A DNA stretch of 64,000 nt from contig NW_026570274.1 of NCBI RefSeq assembly GCF_019649055.1, positions 744,001 through 808,000 of the forward strand, written 5' to 3'. This DNA is from Paramacrobiotus metropolitanus. Taxonomy: Eukaryota; Tardigrada; Eutardigrada; Parachela; Macrobiotidae. The translations under genes were made by a program, and so were the position numbers. Of this stretch, positions 1 through 11,961 are shown piece by piece. The notes under the pieces are model-generated. The model was not told where the DNA came from. It worked only from the letters and a program-made list of their open reading frames with translations, and searched no databases. Position 1 is the stretch's first letter; the number at the start of each line of letters is the position of its first letter.

Positions 1-78
1 AGTGATAATTCCTCCGCTCGTCGTATGCCAATACCTCCTCGACTAACCGGTAGAGTCGCTTGTCGCCAACATGGGTAG
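1..78 (+). pseudogene. possible trypsin-exon relic at window edge
   Basis: Frame 1 reads a short open stretch containing PPRLTGRV, followed about ten codons later by a stop. The same PPRLTGR string precedes the activation site of the intact CUB-trypsin gene at 17.1-19.3 kb, where it continues as IVGG. Here the IVGG is lost. This may be a decayed copy of that exon, or the end of a gene lying outside the window. The match is short, so chance similarity is possible. Confidence 0.25.
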
Positions 79-279
79 TCGTCGTGGTTCACTCGAATGT
101 TACTGAGTTATTGAAAACATGAACGTATAGACTCGTCGATTTGATATAGCAGATTCGGACTTTTCCAGGCATTGCAACATCTGAGAACATAAATTATTTT
201 CGGGGCGCCCAAACAATATCTGAATAGATATAGTGCATGGTGGCGAGGAAGAAGTTGCAAGCGTTCACAGGCTGTCTTT

Positions 280-2024
280 ATGGCACATGATTTCTCTGCA
301 AGTGTGTCACCGATCGCATCGTCCAGAACCGGGGCGCCTAGCAGTGTTAAAGTGGAGCTGGACATCACACGGAGTTGTGGATGGTGCGAGACAAACGGCG
401 TAGACAATCTCAACCTGAATAACGTGTTACAAACACTGAATTGTGCCGAAAAATACGAATTAGCATGGCTGGTTGGCACGTGTATTAGCTTTATCCTCGG
501 TGCGATCGACACAGGCAACTGCGTGGAAATTCTTGAGAAGGTTGGGAGTTTTGTATCGGAATCAATGTTTTTTTGCTGGTTCAGTTTTTGCCTTCTGTAG
601 GCCATTCGTTATCTACCCTCATCCCCGATGATCATGGAGGAATGTTTGTGTTTGATTGATGAATCAGCGGAAGTTGTCTGGCAGTCAGATCATTTCTTAG
701 CCATTGGACAAGAGGCCTTACAGGTTATTCTTCAGCGAGAGACGTTAACGGCTGATGAGCACACCATCTATTCGTCGGTTGAAAAGTACGGAAGCAGCTG
801 TCGAAACTACTCTTTATCATATAACAGGCAAACACTGAGCGAATGAATTTACGTGAAACTCCTAACCCGCTGAATTTTGTTCTTGACAGGTGGGCTACGA
901 GCGCTTGCAGTCAGAGTTATATGGAACCTTCTGCAGTAAATCGGCGTGAAAAGCTGGGTCCGGCACTATATCATGTTCGATTCCCGCTTTTAACAAATGA
1001 ACAGCTGATGGATGGCCCTGCTAAGGTACGCACTGCGCTTTTTATGAGCAAAGACCAGTGGTCGCTGTAGAGCAACATAGCCGATGCCTGGATGGGGTCC
1101 ACCTAGTTTTCGTACTGATAACACGTAGCAGAATGTAAATTAATATCGAGTATCGGAATTGGGATATTGTAATCGAATCTGACGTAATGTGGTATATTGT
1201 AGACGGGTTTGTTGGTGCGTTCGGAGCTGTGTGACATCTTCAGCTACAAGCACTCCACAGACAAGCCATGTATTCCGTTCCGTACAATACCCCGACAAGG
1301 TTTCAAGAGCGCTACGAGTAGACGAGAAAGTACAGCATTTGTTGTAAAAACTGTTTGGTGTTTCCAGGACGTATTATTTACTTTTCGGTTCCCGATGTAA
1401 GGGTGCTGCAGGATACCACTACGTTCAGCGATCCCGTTACCGTCAGAAAGCTGCTTTGGTGAGGAGATTGCCATAACAACAGTCGAAACTAGAAATAACT
1501 GGGCAGAGGTTGTTGCCGAACTGTAGCTGACATGCATCGTACTGCAGGAAGATCGGGGTTGCCAAAAGAACTCGCTGTGAGTCTGCTAATATGGGCTTCT
1601 TCCTGCACTGTTTTGGCTATCCGAAATCGGCTTCCTGGAAGTGTCAAGTTAATGCACAGTTTTGCTTACTGCCATGGAAAACAGGAATTGCACCAATTAA
1701 AAAAGGTACTTGCAGGTATTATAAAAAAAGGCTTATACAGTTTTTGTAGCCTCTGTCCTCAGACACAACCGCAGTCGTCTTCTTTAAATATTGTAGATAT
1801 TTTCCATCCATATGACCAGAAAAGTGACAGCTGGGGATACTTGTCATACATTTCTATGGAGGTGAGGGCTTTTCGCGTTGAAATCGTTGGTTGCCCATAT
1901 TGCTCACGTTAGTTTGTACTTTTAGGAATTACTGGATCCAGCGAAAGGCTACGTCAACCCTACTGATTTCTCCCTAAAGCTGCAAATTCAGTTGGCTGTT
2001 GAACTTTCATCTGAATTCGACTGA
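280..2024 (+). CDS. BTB-BACK-MATH domain protein (multi-exon)
   Basis: Spliced gene reconstructed by homology. Exons: about 280-552, 601-785, 890-1025, 1203-about 1302, 1368-1458, 1548-about 1715, 1750-1861, 1926-2024. Exon 1 carries a divergent BTB (FMAHDFSASVSPI fits the F.AH..L.A.S core) and the end of the BTB fold (NVLQTLNCAEKYEL). Exons 2-4 carry the BACK region (VNRREKLGPALYHVRFPLL, then SELCDIFSYKH), resembling BTBD1/2/3/6-type proteins. Exons 5-8 encode a MATH/TRAF-like domain: SDPVTVRKLLW spliced to KIGVAKR, MGFFLHCFGYPKSASWKC, then SWGYLSYISMEELLDPAKGY. MATH domains bind substrates for BTB-cullin-3 ubiquitin ligases; that role is inferred here. The true start is uncertain, because no ATG lies in frame upstream of 280 and a 5' exon may be missing. 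The donors near 1302 and 1715 are tentative. Confidence 0.65.
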
Positions 2025-3149
2025 TGCATATTAGACGTTTGGATGTATGAGAAATAGTGACGCGCGCAAAAAAATCAAACATGTCTTCGAAAACGTTTTA
2101 TTCACGTATATTTATTTGCCTTGCGCTTTTTAAAAGATCGTGTTCTTGTGTAGTTTTCAGTTTTTACCAATTTTTTAATGGATTTGATAACCTTATGAGC
2201 TTTTGAGATTATTATGTGAATTGAATGCTTTAATATGCGTGCCAAAAATACAACTGTCGCATTTGCTTTTTCAGTCAGCTGAGAATTCTAGATAGCGGGA
2301 CTTTACCATTAACTGATACACCGAAGTATTTTTTTAAGAAGACAACACTTGTTTGTTGTAAATGTAGACAAGGCATGTATCCAATTAGAGGCTGGAATTT
2401 TAAAGGAGATACAAAGGAGAACGCACTTCGTATGCAGAGTGCGAGAATTTAACAAAGGGAATCGTTTTGTAGAGTACAAAAGGCACCGAATTCTGTCTTT
2501 ATCATTAAACCTATGTACGGTATCATTCTGTGATCAATAAACCTAATTGCAGTGATCGAGTTTTTGCCGCGCAAGTGTTTTCTGCATGCAAAGATGCGTC
2601 TCCTGGAATCCAAACACGAACTGTATAAAAGGGCCTCATTTCTCGGTGCGCCCAATAGCTGAACTTGCTTTCGTTTTGCACAGCGTTACACGTATTACGA
2701 GCGGCACCCGATGCTGAAACACTTATCACACAATGACTGGGCGGCAATAAATGCGATCTTCTACTGTAGGTGGTCATCTACCAGATCAGCGCTTTGGGAG
2801 ACGCTGTCGGATTCAAACCGTTAACTGAAGCACTTGATATTGTACAGCACACAAGCAGTGTCAGCCGACCGGTCGTCCTAACAGATGTACTTGATGAACC
2901 AATCTATTATGCAACTGTTTATTGCTCTACAGCCATGCCTGTATTATAGTTTGATGTTTTCTCCTGAAATCCTGACGGCGGGAGCGATTAGTGCGGCTTT
3001 CGGAAAACAGTAGCGCACTTACTTTTTCTATACTCTCACGAAAACCTCTAATGAGCACGAACCATTTTGAGAATATTATCGAGGAGCCTTAAGTTTTATG
3101 TTACCTTAATTTATGTTAGTTATTGTGTATATGCTTCGTTTCTATAAAA
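2025..3149. other. intergenic, AT-rich
   Basis: No ORF with recognisable similarity. The short ORFs here are not supported by codon pattern or splice logic. It separates the BTB-MATH gene from the gustatory-receptor-like pair. Confidence 0.6.
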
Positions 3150-4913
3150 ATGACGAGAAAAGACAATGATTATCCTAAGAGTATTTTTTGCGTCCCGATA
3201 ACTCTGCTCCGAGCCTGTGGCTTTATTCCATTGCGATCAACGGATAGAAATCCCAAGCGCCACGCACTGGACATTTTTCTACGAGCAGTGGCCGCTTGCA
3301 TCTGTCTCTGCTCGTGGTTTTTCCTGGTAACCGCCGCTGATTCGTCGCTTGCGGAATTTTCTCGCGCTAACAAATCACTGTTCCCAACCAACAATCCAGT
3401 TATCAGAGCAATGTTGATCGCCACCGCCTGTGTATTTAGCTGCCGCGCTGCGTTTGTGCTGACCACAGTGTCGATCAAACGCGGCGCGTGGATGGAACTC
3501 TTCCATAGGTTAAATCACGCTATCAAATTATATTTGGAGATGTATAACACACCCAAGCGAAAAATTCTGCGACTGAAATTTGCGACGCTTGGGATTGTTG
3601 TGACCTTTATTGTGCTGCTTTGCATCTGGTTGTACTTGCATGTGATGGGAGCCAAAACCAGTCTCGGCAAACAGCACAATCTCCATGATTTTCAAATTGT
3701 CGGTTCTTTGGGCATTAAAGTGTATTATTGGCAGTTGTCGCTTCTTTGGCTGTCTTGTGGCGTGCTACCATTTATTTTGACGCAGTTGATATTTTCTGTT
3801 ATCACTGTTGCGGCTCTTGTACAAGATACAATGCTGCATAAGATAAATTCGGAAATCGAGAATAATGTGGAACGAGTTCGGAAGATTTCCGAAAGTGAGG
3901 ACGCTGTGACAATTAATGGGAGTATTTTCAAAGAAATTGATGAAAACGTTAGTCGCGCCAGACGGCTATATAACGCCAATCTCCAGTTCTGTCATTATTT
4001 TAACAAGCACTTCTGCACGGTGCTGCTGTTTATTTATTTTGCGGACTGCTTCTGTATGTGCGGTAACGTCGGCTTGTTGGTAGCCAGCTTCTCGCACAGT
4101 GAAGCACAGCTGGGGACAACTGTTATGCGGTGGAGTACTGTCTACGGGGTATTTATGTTCATGACCGGCATCGTTGTGTGCTTCGTTCCCATGGCATACG
4201 TTTATGAACAGGTTAGTAAAACTTCTTTCAAAATTTTTGTAAAAAAATTCATATATTTTGATGTCCAAACAGTTCTTGCTTAAGACAAATTGATTTTTTT
4301 TGAGTGACGTAGGCGAAAAATATTGCCAACAACTACGAGAATCTTGTCGGTCTTATGGAAATTGTGGAGCAAGAGCACGCGGAGTGTTGCCGGTCAGAGG
4401 TAGGGCTAGCTGGGATTACGCTTTGAGATCTGTCGCGTAATCACCGGACAACTTTAACAGAGCCACTCCAATCAATTATTAATCCGTCAAAATTAACCTG
4501 AAATAATAAATACACTGGGCGAGGCCATGCCTATTATAATTATGTCAGTACGTATCAGCTGTTTGCAATTTCTTTAGATAGTGGCGCAACCAAGCTCCAT
4601 CCAGCCAGTATTCCTCAGGGAAATGTTCTACGGCGTAGGCCATTTGTTTCACATCAGCGGAAAATTCATTGTTACGGTAAGCAACAACGGATCATATTAA
4701 TTACAAAACACACATTGCTGTTATTTGGTTCTCTTTAACCTGCTAATATACTGTACGTGCATGTAATTGTCATTATGACCGTTGCAGACGATAACATTTG
4801 TGATTTCGTTTGTGGTTCTGGCATTCGAAATTATCGACCTTTCGGAATTGAAGGATCGTGTAGCGGAAGTCAAGACACTTCTTCTCAATGGCACACACGA
4901 GTGCAATCGTTAG
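3150..4913 (+). CDS. gustatory-receptor-like 7TM protein 1
   Basis: Four exons: 3150-4211, 4313-4399, 4578-4676, 4788-4913, giving about 457 aa. All three introns are phase 0, cluster at the 3' end and have GT..AG ends. This layout is characteristic of the insect gustatory receptor/GRL superfamily. Seven hydrophobic segments are visible: roughly residues 40-62, 85-110, 140-165, 190-225, 285-312, 325-350, and the last in exon 4 (TITFVISFVVLAFEI). The long loop between TM4 and TM5 ends in SRARRLYNANLQFCHYFNKHF, like the conserved L..hh..lN..f stretch of GRs. The TM7 signature TYhhhhhQF is degenerate (TFVISFVVL). The start is set at the ATG matching the neighbour's alignment (MTRKDNDYPKSIFCVP); an upstream in-frame ATG at 3132 would add a few residues. 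Likely a chemoreceptor ion-channel subunit by family; function is inferred. Confidence 0.7.
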
Positions 4914-5918
4914 AAAACAGTTACCGTGTTCAACCTAGAACCAGCTGAAATGCAATGACTTACAGAGTTGAGTCGTTTTACGAGGTACAAAACCCATTAC
5001 TGTTTTTTCTAGATTTATGCTCGTCTAAATTATTTTATTAAATTGTTATCCCAGATCCTTGAGAACTATGACCTTGGCTTTACTGTATCTATTTAAATAG
5101 CGATAGCTACAGGGATAAATTCATGGTTAAAATCTGGAAAGCACTAGTGTGATTATTTTGCATTTGTATAATAAATGCGCCAAATTGAAGTTGCTTTGGT
5201 GATTGAATCAGCAAATCTGGAGCGGTGTGGATGTTGTTTAGTAATGCTCAGTATTCGTGTTATGATGCGGAGATCAGGAAACAATTCCGAAGAAACATAT
5301 CAGTACCATTTGCCTAATTTTTTATAACAAAATTCGTTAAATGTTCGAGATGTAAAATTAATTCGATCCTAATACGTACCGGTTCGATGTTCGATATACT
5401 CTGGTATACCCACGGGCACGATACAATTACATTTTTGCCTCGACATTATTTTTTCACGCACTTAGGGTGAATTTTCGATCAGCATCCTTTTGGAAAAGGC
5501 AATATCAAGTGGAAGCATTTTACTACTAGTCTGCAGCACTGTAGACTTAATGCTATATCGATACATCCCAAGGTCATTAAGCCGCGTCAGCTGGTTTGTC
5601 ATTATTATAGCAGCGGTATGAATTTTATGAAAGAATCCCAGTATCTAACTGCTTATTGACATAACCGTTCCGATGGCGCCCGTACAAATTCTCGCTTCTA
5701 AATGACTATGGTCGCGCAGATTCTGCCCACATATCCTATCCTTTTTGCTTCGCAACTCTCTTGCTACAGCTACAGATTTACGTTAAATTTCAAATCTTCT
5801 CATAGCGAGTGCTCCGCATATGCTGGCTGGTATCAGTAGTTGTATTCCTATAAATGTGTTTATACGTGGAAGAGTGACAACGGAATTTTTTATGATTCCT
5901 TCCACGATCTTACAACTT
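4914..5918. other. intergenic between the two GR-like genes
   Basis: AT-rich and without a supported gene. It separates two tandem duplicates, so the downstream promoter should lie in it, but no clear TATA box was found. Confidence 0.5.
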
Positions 5919-7513
5919 ATGGCTGCAAGCAGAAGCAATAATTATGCTGAAGCAATCTTCTGCGTTCCACTATTGTTACTTCGGGCATGCGGCTTTCTTC
6001 CCATACGATCGGTGAGCAGAAACATCATATATCGTGCGTTAGATATCTTCCTCCGTATCGTGGCTGCAGTTATCTGTGCCGGATCTTGGTTTTTCGAAGT
6101 AGCCACCATCGATTCCTCCCTTCCGGAATTTCATCGGGTCAACAAATCGCTGTTCCCCACCAACAATCCAGTTATCAAAGTGCTGATGATCGCTACAGCG
6201 TGTGTCATTAGTTTACGCGCCCCATTGGTACTGACGGTGGTACTTCTTAAACGTAGCGCTTGGAACGAACTATTCCACCGGTTAAATACGGCGGTCAAAC
6301 TGTACGTGGAACTACACGGAATCCCCAAGCGGAAAATTCTCCGCATACGATTCACGACGGTTACTCTGGTCGTAATCTTTGCTGCGTTATTGGCTACATG
6401 GTTATACGTGCACATAAATGGCGCTTTAATGACGCAGGGCAAAACCAGCCTGCAAGAGTTTCGGTTTGTAGGATCATTAGGGAGCAGAGTGTCCTATTGG
6501 CAACTGAGTATAATTTGGATATTCTGTGGAATCTTACCTTTTCTGCTGACACAACTGGTGTTTACCATCGTTATTATTGCGGCTATCATACAAGATAATA
6601 TGCTGAAAAATATAAGCGCTGCATTCGAAAATGGCGTGGCAATGGTGCAGACGGTTATTGAGAACGAGGATGCTCTTACAGTTGATGGGAATATTTTCAA
6701 AGGAATTGATGAAGATCTCAGCCGTGCCAGACGGCTCTACAATGCAAATCTACAGTTCTGTCATTATTTCAATAAACACTTCTCCACGGTTTTGCTGTTT
6801 ATTTACGCTGTTGACTGTTTCTCTGTGTGCGGCAATGTCGGAATGCTAGTAGCCGGATTCTCCCACAGCGAAGCGCAGTTGGGAACAGCGGCTGCACGCT
6901 GGAGTATTGCATACGGCATTTGTATGTTCTTGTTCGAAATCGTTTTCTGTTTCATTCCTATGGCATATGTTTATGAGAAGGTACGTAGCTTAAAGGAAAA
7001 GAATTCGGTTTATCCATAACAGTATTGTTCACGGCAATCTAGTTGATACTTCTATGATATACAGAGTCTAGTCATCGCTCATAATTACGAGGACATGATC
7101 AACTTAATGGAGGTTTTGGAACAAGAGCATGCTGAATATTTCCGATCAGAGGTAAACTTAAATCGGTTCAGACTTTAACTTGGATTATCTGCTTCTAATT
7201 GTCTGTAGATTCTGTCCCAATCACGCTGCACCCAACCAGTGTTCCGAAGGGAAATATTTTATGGTGTGGGCCACTTGTTTCACATTAGCGGAAAGTTCAT
7301 CGTTACGGTAACTGCACCAGTTCTACAGTACGACATGCTCTACTTTTATCTGAACCACATTTCTCACTTTGCCTTGGTTTATAGACGTTGACGTTTGTAA
7401 TTTCCTTTGTTGTCTTGGCATTTGAAATTATCGACCTGTCGGAGTTGAAGGACCGAGTTACGGAAGTGAAGATGCTGCTGTTAAATCACACAGACAGTCA
7501 TAAGATTTGCTGA
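5919..7513 (+). CDS. gustatory-receptor-like 7TM protein 2
   Basis: Tandem paralogue of the gene at 3150. Exons 5919-6980, 7065-7151, 7209-7307 and 7385-7513 encode about 458 aa. Exons 1, 2 and 3 have exactly the same lengths as in the neighbour (1062, 87 and 99 nt), and all three introns are phase 0. Conserved blocks are FCVPLLLLRACGFLPIRS at the N-terminus, NKSLFPTNNPVIK before TM2, and ARRLYNANLQFCHYFNKHFS before TM5. TM7 lies in exon 4 (TLTFVISFVVLAFEIIDLSE). The ATG at 5919 was chosen because it aligns with the neighbour's start; an in-frame ATG at 5820 would add 33 residues. Two intact copies suggest both are under selection. Assignment to the GR/GRL superfamily rests on topology, motif and intron positions. 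Confidence 0.7.
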
Positions 7514-8413
7514 GAGAACTGCTTTTATGGAAGAATCTGGGAAGTCGTTTGGCCGAATGGCTCCAACAAACATGCATTCATGTACATTGCATGGTTTCTT
7601 TCAAACTGCTGCAAATTTATACTAACTGTGGTACGCTGTCTTGGTGTTTTTTCTGAGGTGTCAGCAAACACGGGCTATTTAGCTTTTGTTAACATGTTTA
7701 TCATTACATAATGAGCACTCAGAAGGGAAACCTTGGACCTGTTTTTGTGTGTACCCACTCTAATATTATGGAATTATTCGTGCAAACAGTTAATAAATGG
7801 GGACTTTTCTGGTGGCCTTTCTGTACTGTGTATTCTTTTCCCTTCATAATAAATCTAGAACCTTTTAAAAACCCGCGTAAATGAAAACGGAAAGCTCAAA
7901 GAATGCCGGACGCGCTTATATACGTAAATGGAAAAGATACTGCGAGTTTTATCAACGGAAAGCGTAGCATCTGGCGGCTTTGACAGGATCTTACAATTAG
8001 GAGAAGGCTGTATGCCACGAAGACGTAGCCGCAATTTCTACATCCGGTTGCAACAAACAATGTAGGCCAATCGCGATCTAACGCCTGTAACCTTTCCATT
8101 GTAAAGAATCCATTAGATACTTATAATTACCTGTTACAGCTCACCAGACATCAAACACATAATGAAGTTAATTTCGTCCCAAGATTTGTAGTACGCGTCA
8201 CCAATGTGTGCTGATTCCTTCTAGTATGGTGGTCTTCTTCGATGGAATAAAACTTATAAAAGCGTTTAACTTTGACGAGGCCTGCACTTTCCATGTCGTA
8301 TTATTCCTATAATTACCTGTGTGCCAGCATTGAAAGTAGTAGGATTATTTAATATCGTGCGCCGGACAGATTCAAGCTTATTCATAAATGGTTTTGGTTA
8401 TGTTTACAGTATA
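7514..8413. other. intergenic plus 5' region of GPCR A1
   Basis: No supported coding sequence. AATAAA-type motifs near 7792 and 7845 could serve polyadenylation of the GR-like gene. The last part contains the TATA box for the next gene. Confidence 0.5.
8253..8264 (+). promoter_or_regulatory. TATA box of GPCR A1
   Basis: The string cttataaaagcg lies about 150 bp before the ATG at 8414, a plausible TATA box given a short 5' UTR. Similar boxes precede several other genes in the window. Confidence 0.4.
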
Positions 8414-9558
8414 ATGGCCAATTCAACTTCGCAAGCGTCTGGTAATGGTTCCTTTCCCGGCAATATCATTCCTTTCCAACTTCCGAACACCACAGTGGTC
8501 GGTTGGTCGTTTGTCCCGGTTGCTCTTTGCAGCATTATCGCTAACCTCGCCCTGATAACTGTCTACTGCAAAACACCCAGTCTGCGCACTCCGTTCGGTA
8601 TTTACGTGGTCAGTTTAGCCACGGTGGACGCTTTGCAATCGTGCATCTTATCGCTGAACAACATCGCCACGTTTCTCCAAATTGCATGGCCATACGGAGC
8701 CTTCTACTGTTCCTTGGTGATGTATCTTGGCTGGGTGCTGATCGGGCTGTCCAATTATATCCACCTGCTGATTACCTTGAACCGATTATGGGCGGTCACG
8801 TTTCCCAACAGTTACCGCACTCGGCACAACAAGACTTTCGCTTGTGCCGCAATTATCGTGGCCTTCGCTTTCATTCAGGTTTTGGTGTTGCCGGGAAGCG
8901 TTGTGTACGAAGTACGGTTTGGCCGCTATCGGCCGCCATATTTGTGTGCTTTTGACTTTCGGCAGATGATGACGTGGGGAATTGTTGCTTCGACCGTACT
9001 GAATACATTCCCGAACGTGGCGATAATGGTCCTGTATCCCATTGTGTATTACAAAGTGCACAGTCGGGTGCAGGATTCTAAGGTAGTTCTCCCGCTAAAT
9101 CGTACAAATTTCCCCAACTCTAACGCACCTTCTACAAAATCTACCGGTAAATTGAAAAGTTCCAATAACTTAATTGCTATTTATTTAGTTCGTTTTATTT
9201 ATTTAGTTCGTTTGAATACATAGGTATTTCCGGTACATTGCCATCCTGGGGAAACGCTAACAGCGCGGAGATCGCGGGAGGGAACAAAACAAACCATGAT
9301 GTTGCAAAACTTCCCGCCGGCCGACGACAGTACAACGGTCGCCGGCATTTTGCCATTCTCACAGCACTGGTCATCAGTGCGGTATTCTGCTGGACACCGA
9401 TTAACGTGGTGTACACCCTGATGCTGTTCGATATCTTCAACTTGAAGGCGCTGGCAGCCACAACATTGATCTTCTTCCTGGACACACTACTGAATCCGCT
9501 GATGTATCCGCTAGCGTCACAGGAGTGGCGGGACGCCTTTAAGCGACTGTTACGCTGA
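8414..9558 (+). CDS. rhodopsin-class GPCR, subfamily A, copy 1
   Basis: Two exons, 8414-9146 and 9224-9558, joined by a 77-bp phase-1 intron (G codon split) and encoding 355 aa. The N-terminus has N-glycosylation sequons (NST, NGS, NTT). TM1 is marked by SIIANLALITVY, TM2 by SLATVDALQS (retains the acidic D), and TM3 ends in LNRLWAVTFPN in place of DRY. TM6 keeps CWTP, TM7 keeps NPLMY (NPxxY type), and the tail is QEWRDAFKRLLR. Cysteines before TM3 (FYCSL) and in the second extracellular loop (YLCAF) can form the standard disulfide. The intron lies in the third intracellular loop. The upstream in-frame start at 8321 is less likely because the paralogue begins close to the sequon-rich N-terminus. 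Orphan receptor, probably chemosensory or peptide; ligand unknown. Confidence 0.85.
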
Positions 9559-10712
9559 TATCGAGCGGTTAATTGAGGTTAACCGGTAGCGAGATATCAA
9601 CTACCCTTGTGACCTATGATTAGAGCTACACCATTATTACAACCTGGATATCCTCAACAGTTAAAAATACACACACTAAACTCACTCGCGCTGACTCTGT
9701 TCGTCAAAGAATAATACTGATATGCTGTTACAATTTGTTTGGATATGGCATATGCTTGTAATTGTATGACTATATACTGCGTGTGTTACCAGTGTATGTG
9801 ATGTGTTTTGCAAATTACATTTTGTATTTTCGCATAAAATTGATGTATGTTGTGACTGTTTTCTGCCATGCAGTATACCTCAAGTTTAATTGTTCTTGCT
9901 TGTAAGAGAATGCGCTGATGAAATACGGAAGTGGTAGCGAATGGTGTTACGATGTTTTCGAAGGGTTTCACAACCTCCGTGCTGTACAAATGTGTCAAGT
10001 CACAGGTTCAGCGAAAACAAGACAGTTCACCGACTTTGCATCATGCAAGCAATACAGCCCCTCGGCCATAGTCTAAAACGGTTGCATGAAATTCAAAACA
10101 ATACGACATATAGAGGTTAATACCTAAAAGCATGCATTAGCGTGCAAACGTCGGAATTTTGCTACGTGGTTGTTTTCAACTATAAAGAGCTTCTAAACGA
10201 CTATAAAGAGCTTCTTCTTCGAGCCCCTAAACAATACATTGTGTGCCATGGAGAAAATTATAACGCTGACTCGTCAGTAAAACAATGGCATCTAAAATTG
10301 TCAGTGCAGCGTAAAAATTTTTATGTCATCCCACGTCAGCAGCACTGTTTCTGTGCTCCTGGACCTGTTGCAATTTGCAAGGATCATGACACAAAAGATG
10401 TTTTGCCGTTCTATTGTAAAATTCCATTAAGTAATTCGTCATGCAACCACTCCAGAAAATTCCGTGAAACGGAAATTTTTAAAATATTCTTCCATCGAAT
10501 GCAAAACAGCCTTAAAAGAGAGACACATCAGTATAATGGACGTCAAAATTGATTACGCAAAGCCGGTTCGAATATTTTGTACTCAATTTTGACGTTTATT
10601 TTACGGTCACTAATTACTTGAAGATTCCAACGCGTAGCGTGTCGATAAAAGCCTTGTCAGGATAGCATGCTGACATCAGACTGGCTTTTTAGGATAGCAT
10701 GATAGCGATAAA
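9559..10712. other. intergenic between GPCR A1 and A2
   Basis: AT-rich. The ORF at 10142-10552 shows no recognisable domain and is not called. A direct repeat of tataaagagcttct occurs twice near 10180-10215. A TATA-like cgataaaagcc lies at 10643-10653, about 65 bp before the next ATG. Confidence 0.5.
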
Positions 10713-11961
10713 ATGAATACTTCAATTTCAGCCGTACCGGGCAATTATTCTGTTAATGTGAGCCATGTTTTCCGCCTCCCGAATACCATACCGGTCGGTT
10801 GGCTAATCGTCCCGGTCGCGCTCTGCAGCATAATCGCTAATGCGACTTTGATAACGGTATACTGCAAAACGCCTAGTCTTCGCACACCCTTCGGGATTTA
10901 CGTTATCAGCTTAGCGGTGGTGGATACTGTACACTCTTGTACCCTTTCTCTGAATAACATTGCCAACTTTCTACAGATTCCATGGCCGTATGGAACCTTT
11001 TACTGCTCCCTTGTTCTTTATTTAGGCTGGGTGGTAATTGGGATGACAATGTACATCCATCTGCTAATTACACTCAACCGGTTGTGGGCGGTGACCTTTC
11101 CTAATAGTTATCGTATTCGCCACAATAAAACGTTTGCCTGCTGCGCTGTTCTCGGTGTATTTACTTTTATTCAGATTATGGTCCTGCCGGGAACAATTGT
11201 GTATGAACTGAGTTTTGGTCAATTTCGTCCGTCCTACGTGTGTATCTATGATTTTCACTTGATGATGGCCTTTGGTGTGACGACTTCGTTGATACTGAAT
11301 ACACTACCGAATGTTCTAATCATTATTGTGTACCCCATTATTTATTTTAAAGTCCGCAGTCGTGTGCAGGATGTTAAAGTTACCATGCCTCTTACTCGAA
11401 CCAATGTTTCCAACTCAAATGTGACCCGAGGTAAAAATGTTTAAATCTTAACTTAATTATCTCCTTACTGACGTTTCTAATACATAGGTCGGTTAGGCCT
11501 TAATAATCGCCATATTATCTGGCGAAGTTTATCTCCACTACCGAAAATAAAGGCAATCTAGGTTCCAATATTAGCTTGCTTCTCTTCAGTTAATAGCGAT
11601 TTACACGCGTTTAGGCGTTTCCGATGGACAGTCGCTTTCTGCGACCGGCACAACTGTAGAAGCTTCAGCAGTCAACATCGATGGATCCCGATGGCAATAT
11701 AAGAAGGAAAAAAGAGAGGGGGCCAGAAGAGAGTACAACGCGCGGCGACATTTTGCTATCTTAACCGCGTTGGTGATCAGTGCGGTCTTCTGCTGGACGC
11801 CGGTCAATGTGGTATACACGATGATGCTGTTCGACATATTCAACTTGGAAGCCTTGGCTGCTACCAGTTTTATCTTCTTTTTCGATACATTGTTAAACCC
11901 TCTGCTGTACCCTCTTGCATCTCACGAATGGCGCGAGGCCTTTAAAAATTTATTCACTTGA
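10713..11961 (+). CDS. rhodopsin-class GPCR, subfamily A, copy 2
   Basis: Exons 10713-11430 and 11615-11961 encode 354 aa. The phase-1 intron (184 bp) splits a Gly codon at the same place as in the neighbour at 8414. Key motifs: TM1 SIIANATLITVY, TM2 SLAVVDTVHS, TM3 LNRLWAVTFPNSYR, TM6 FCWTPVNVVY, TM7 TLLNPLLYPLAS, tail HEWREAFKNLF. An alternative acceptor at 11488 was rejected because it leads to stops, whereas 11614/11615 restores an uninterrupted frame into the Lys/Arg-rich segment before TM6. Tandem duplicate of A1. Class A fold is clear; ligand and G-protein coupling are unknown. Confidence 0.85.

Noticed and set aside
108-605. 165-codon minus-strand ORF
   Set aside because: It overlaps the BTB exon on the plus strand, which matches the paralogues; the minus translation shows no recognisable domain.
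10142-10552. 136-codon plus-strand ORF between GPCR A1 and A2
   Set aside because: No domain, low-complexity AT-rich codons and no splice partner.
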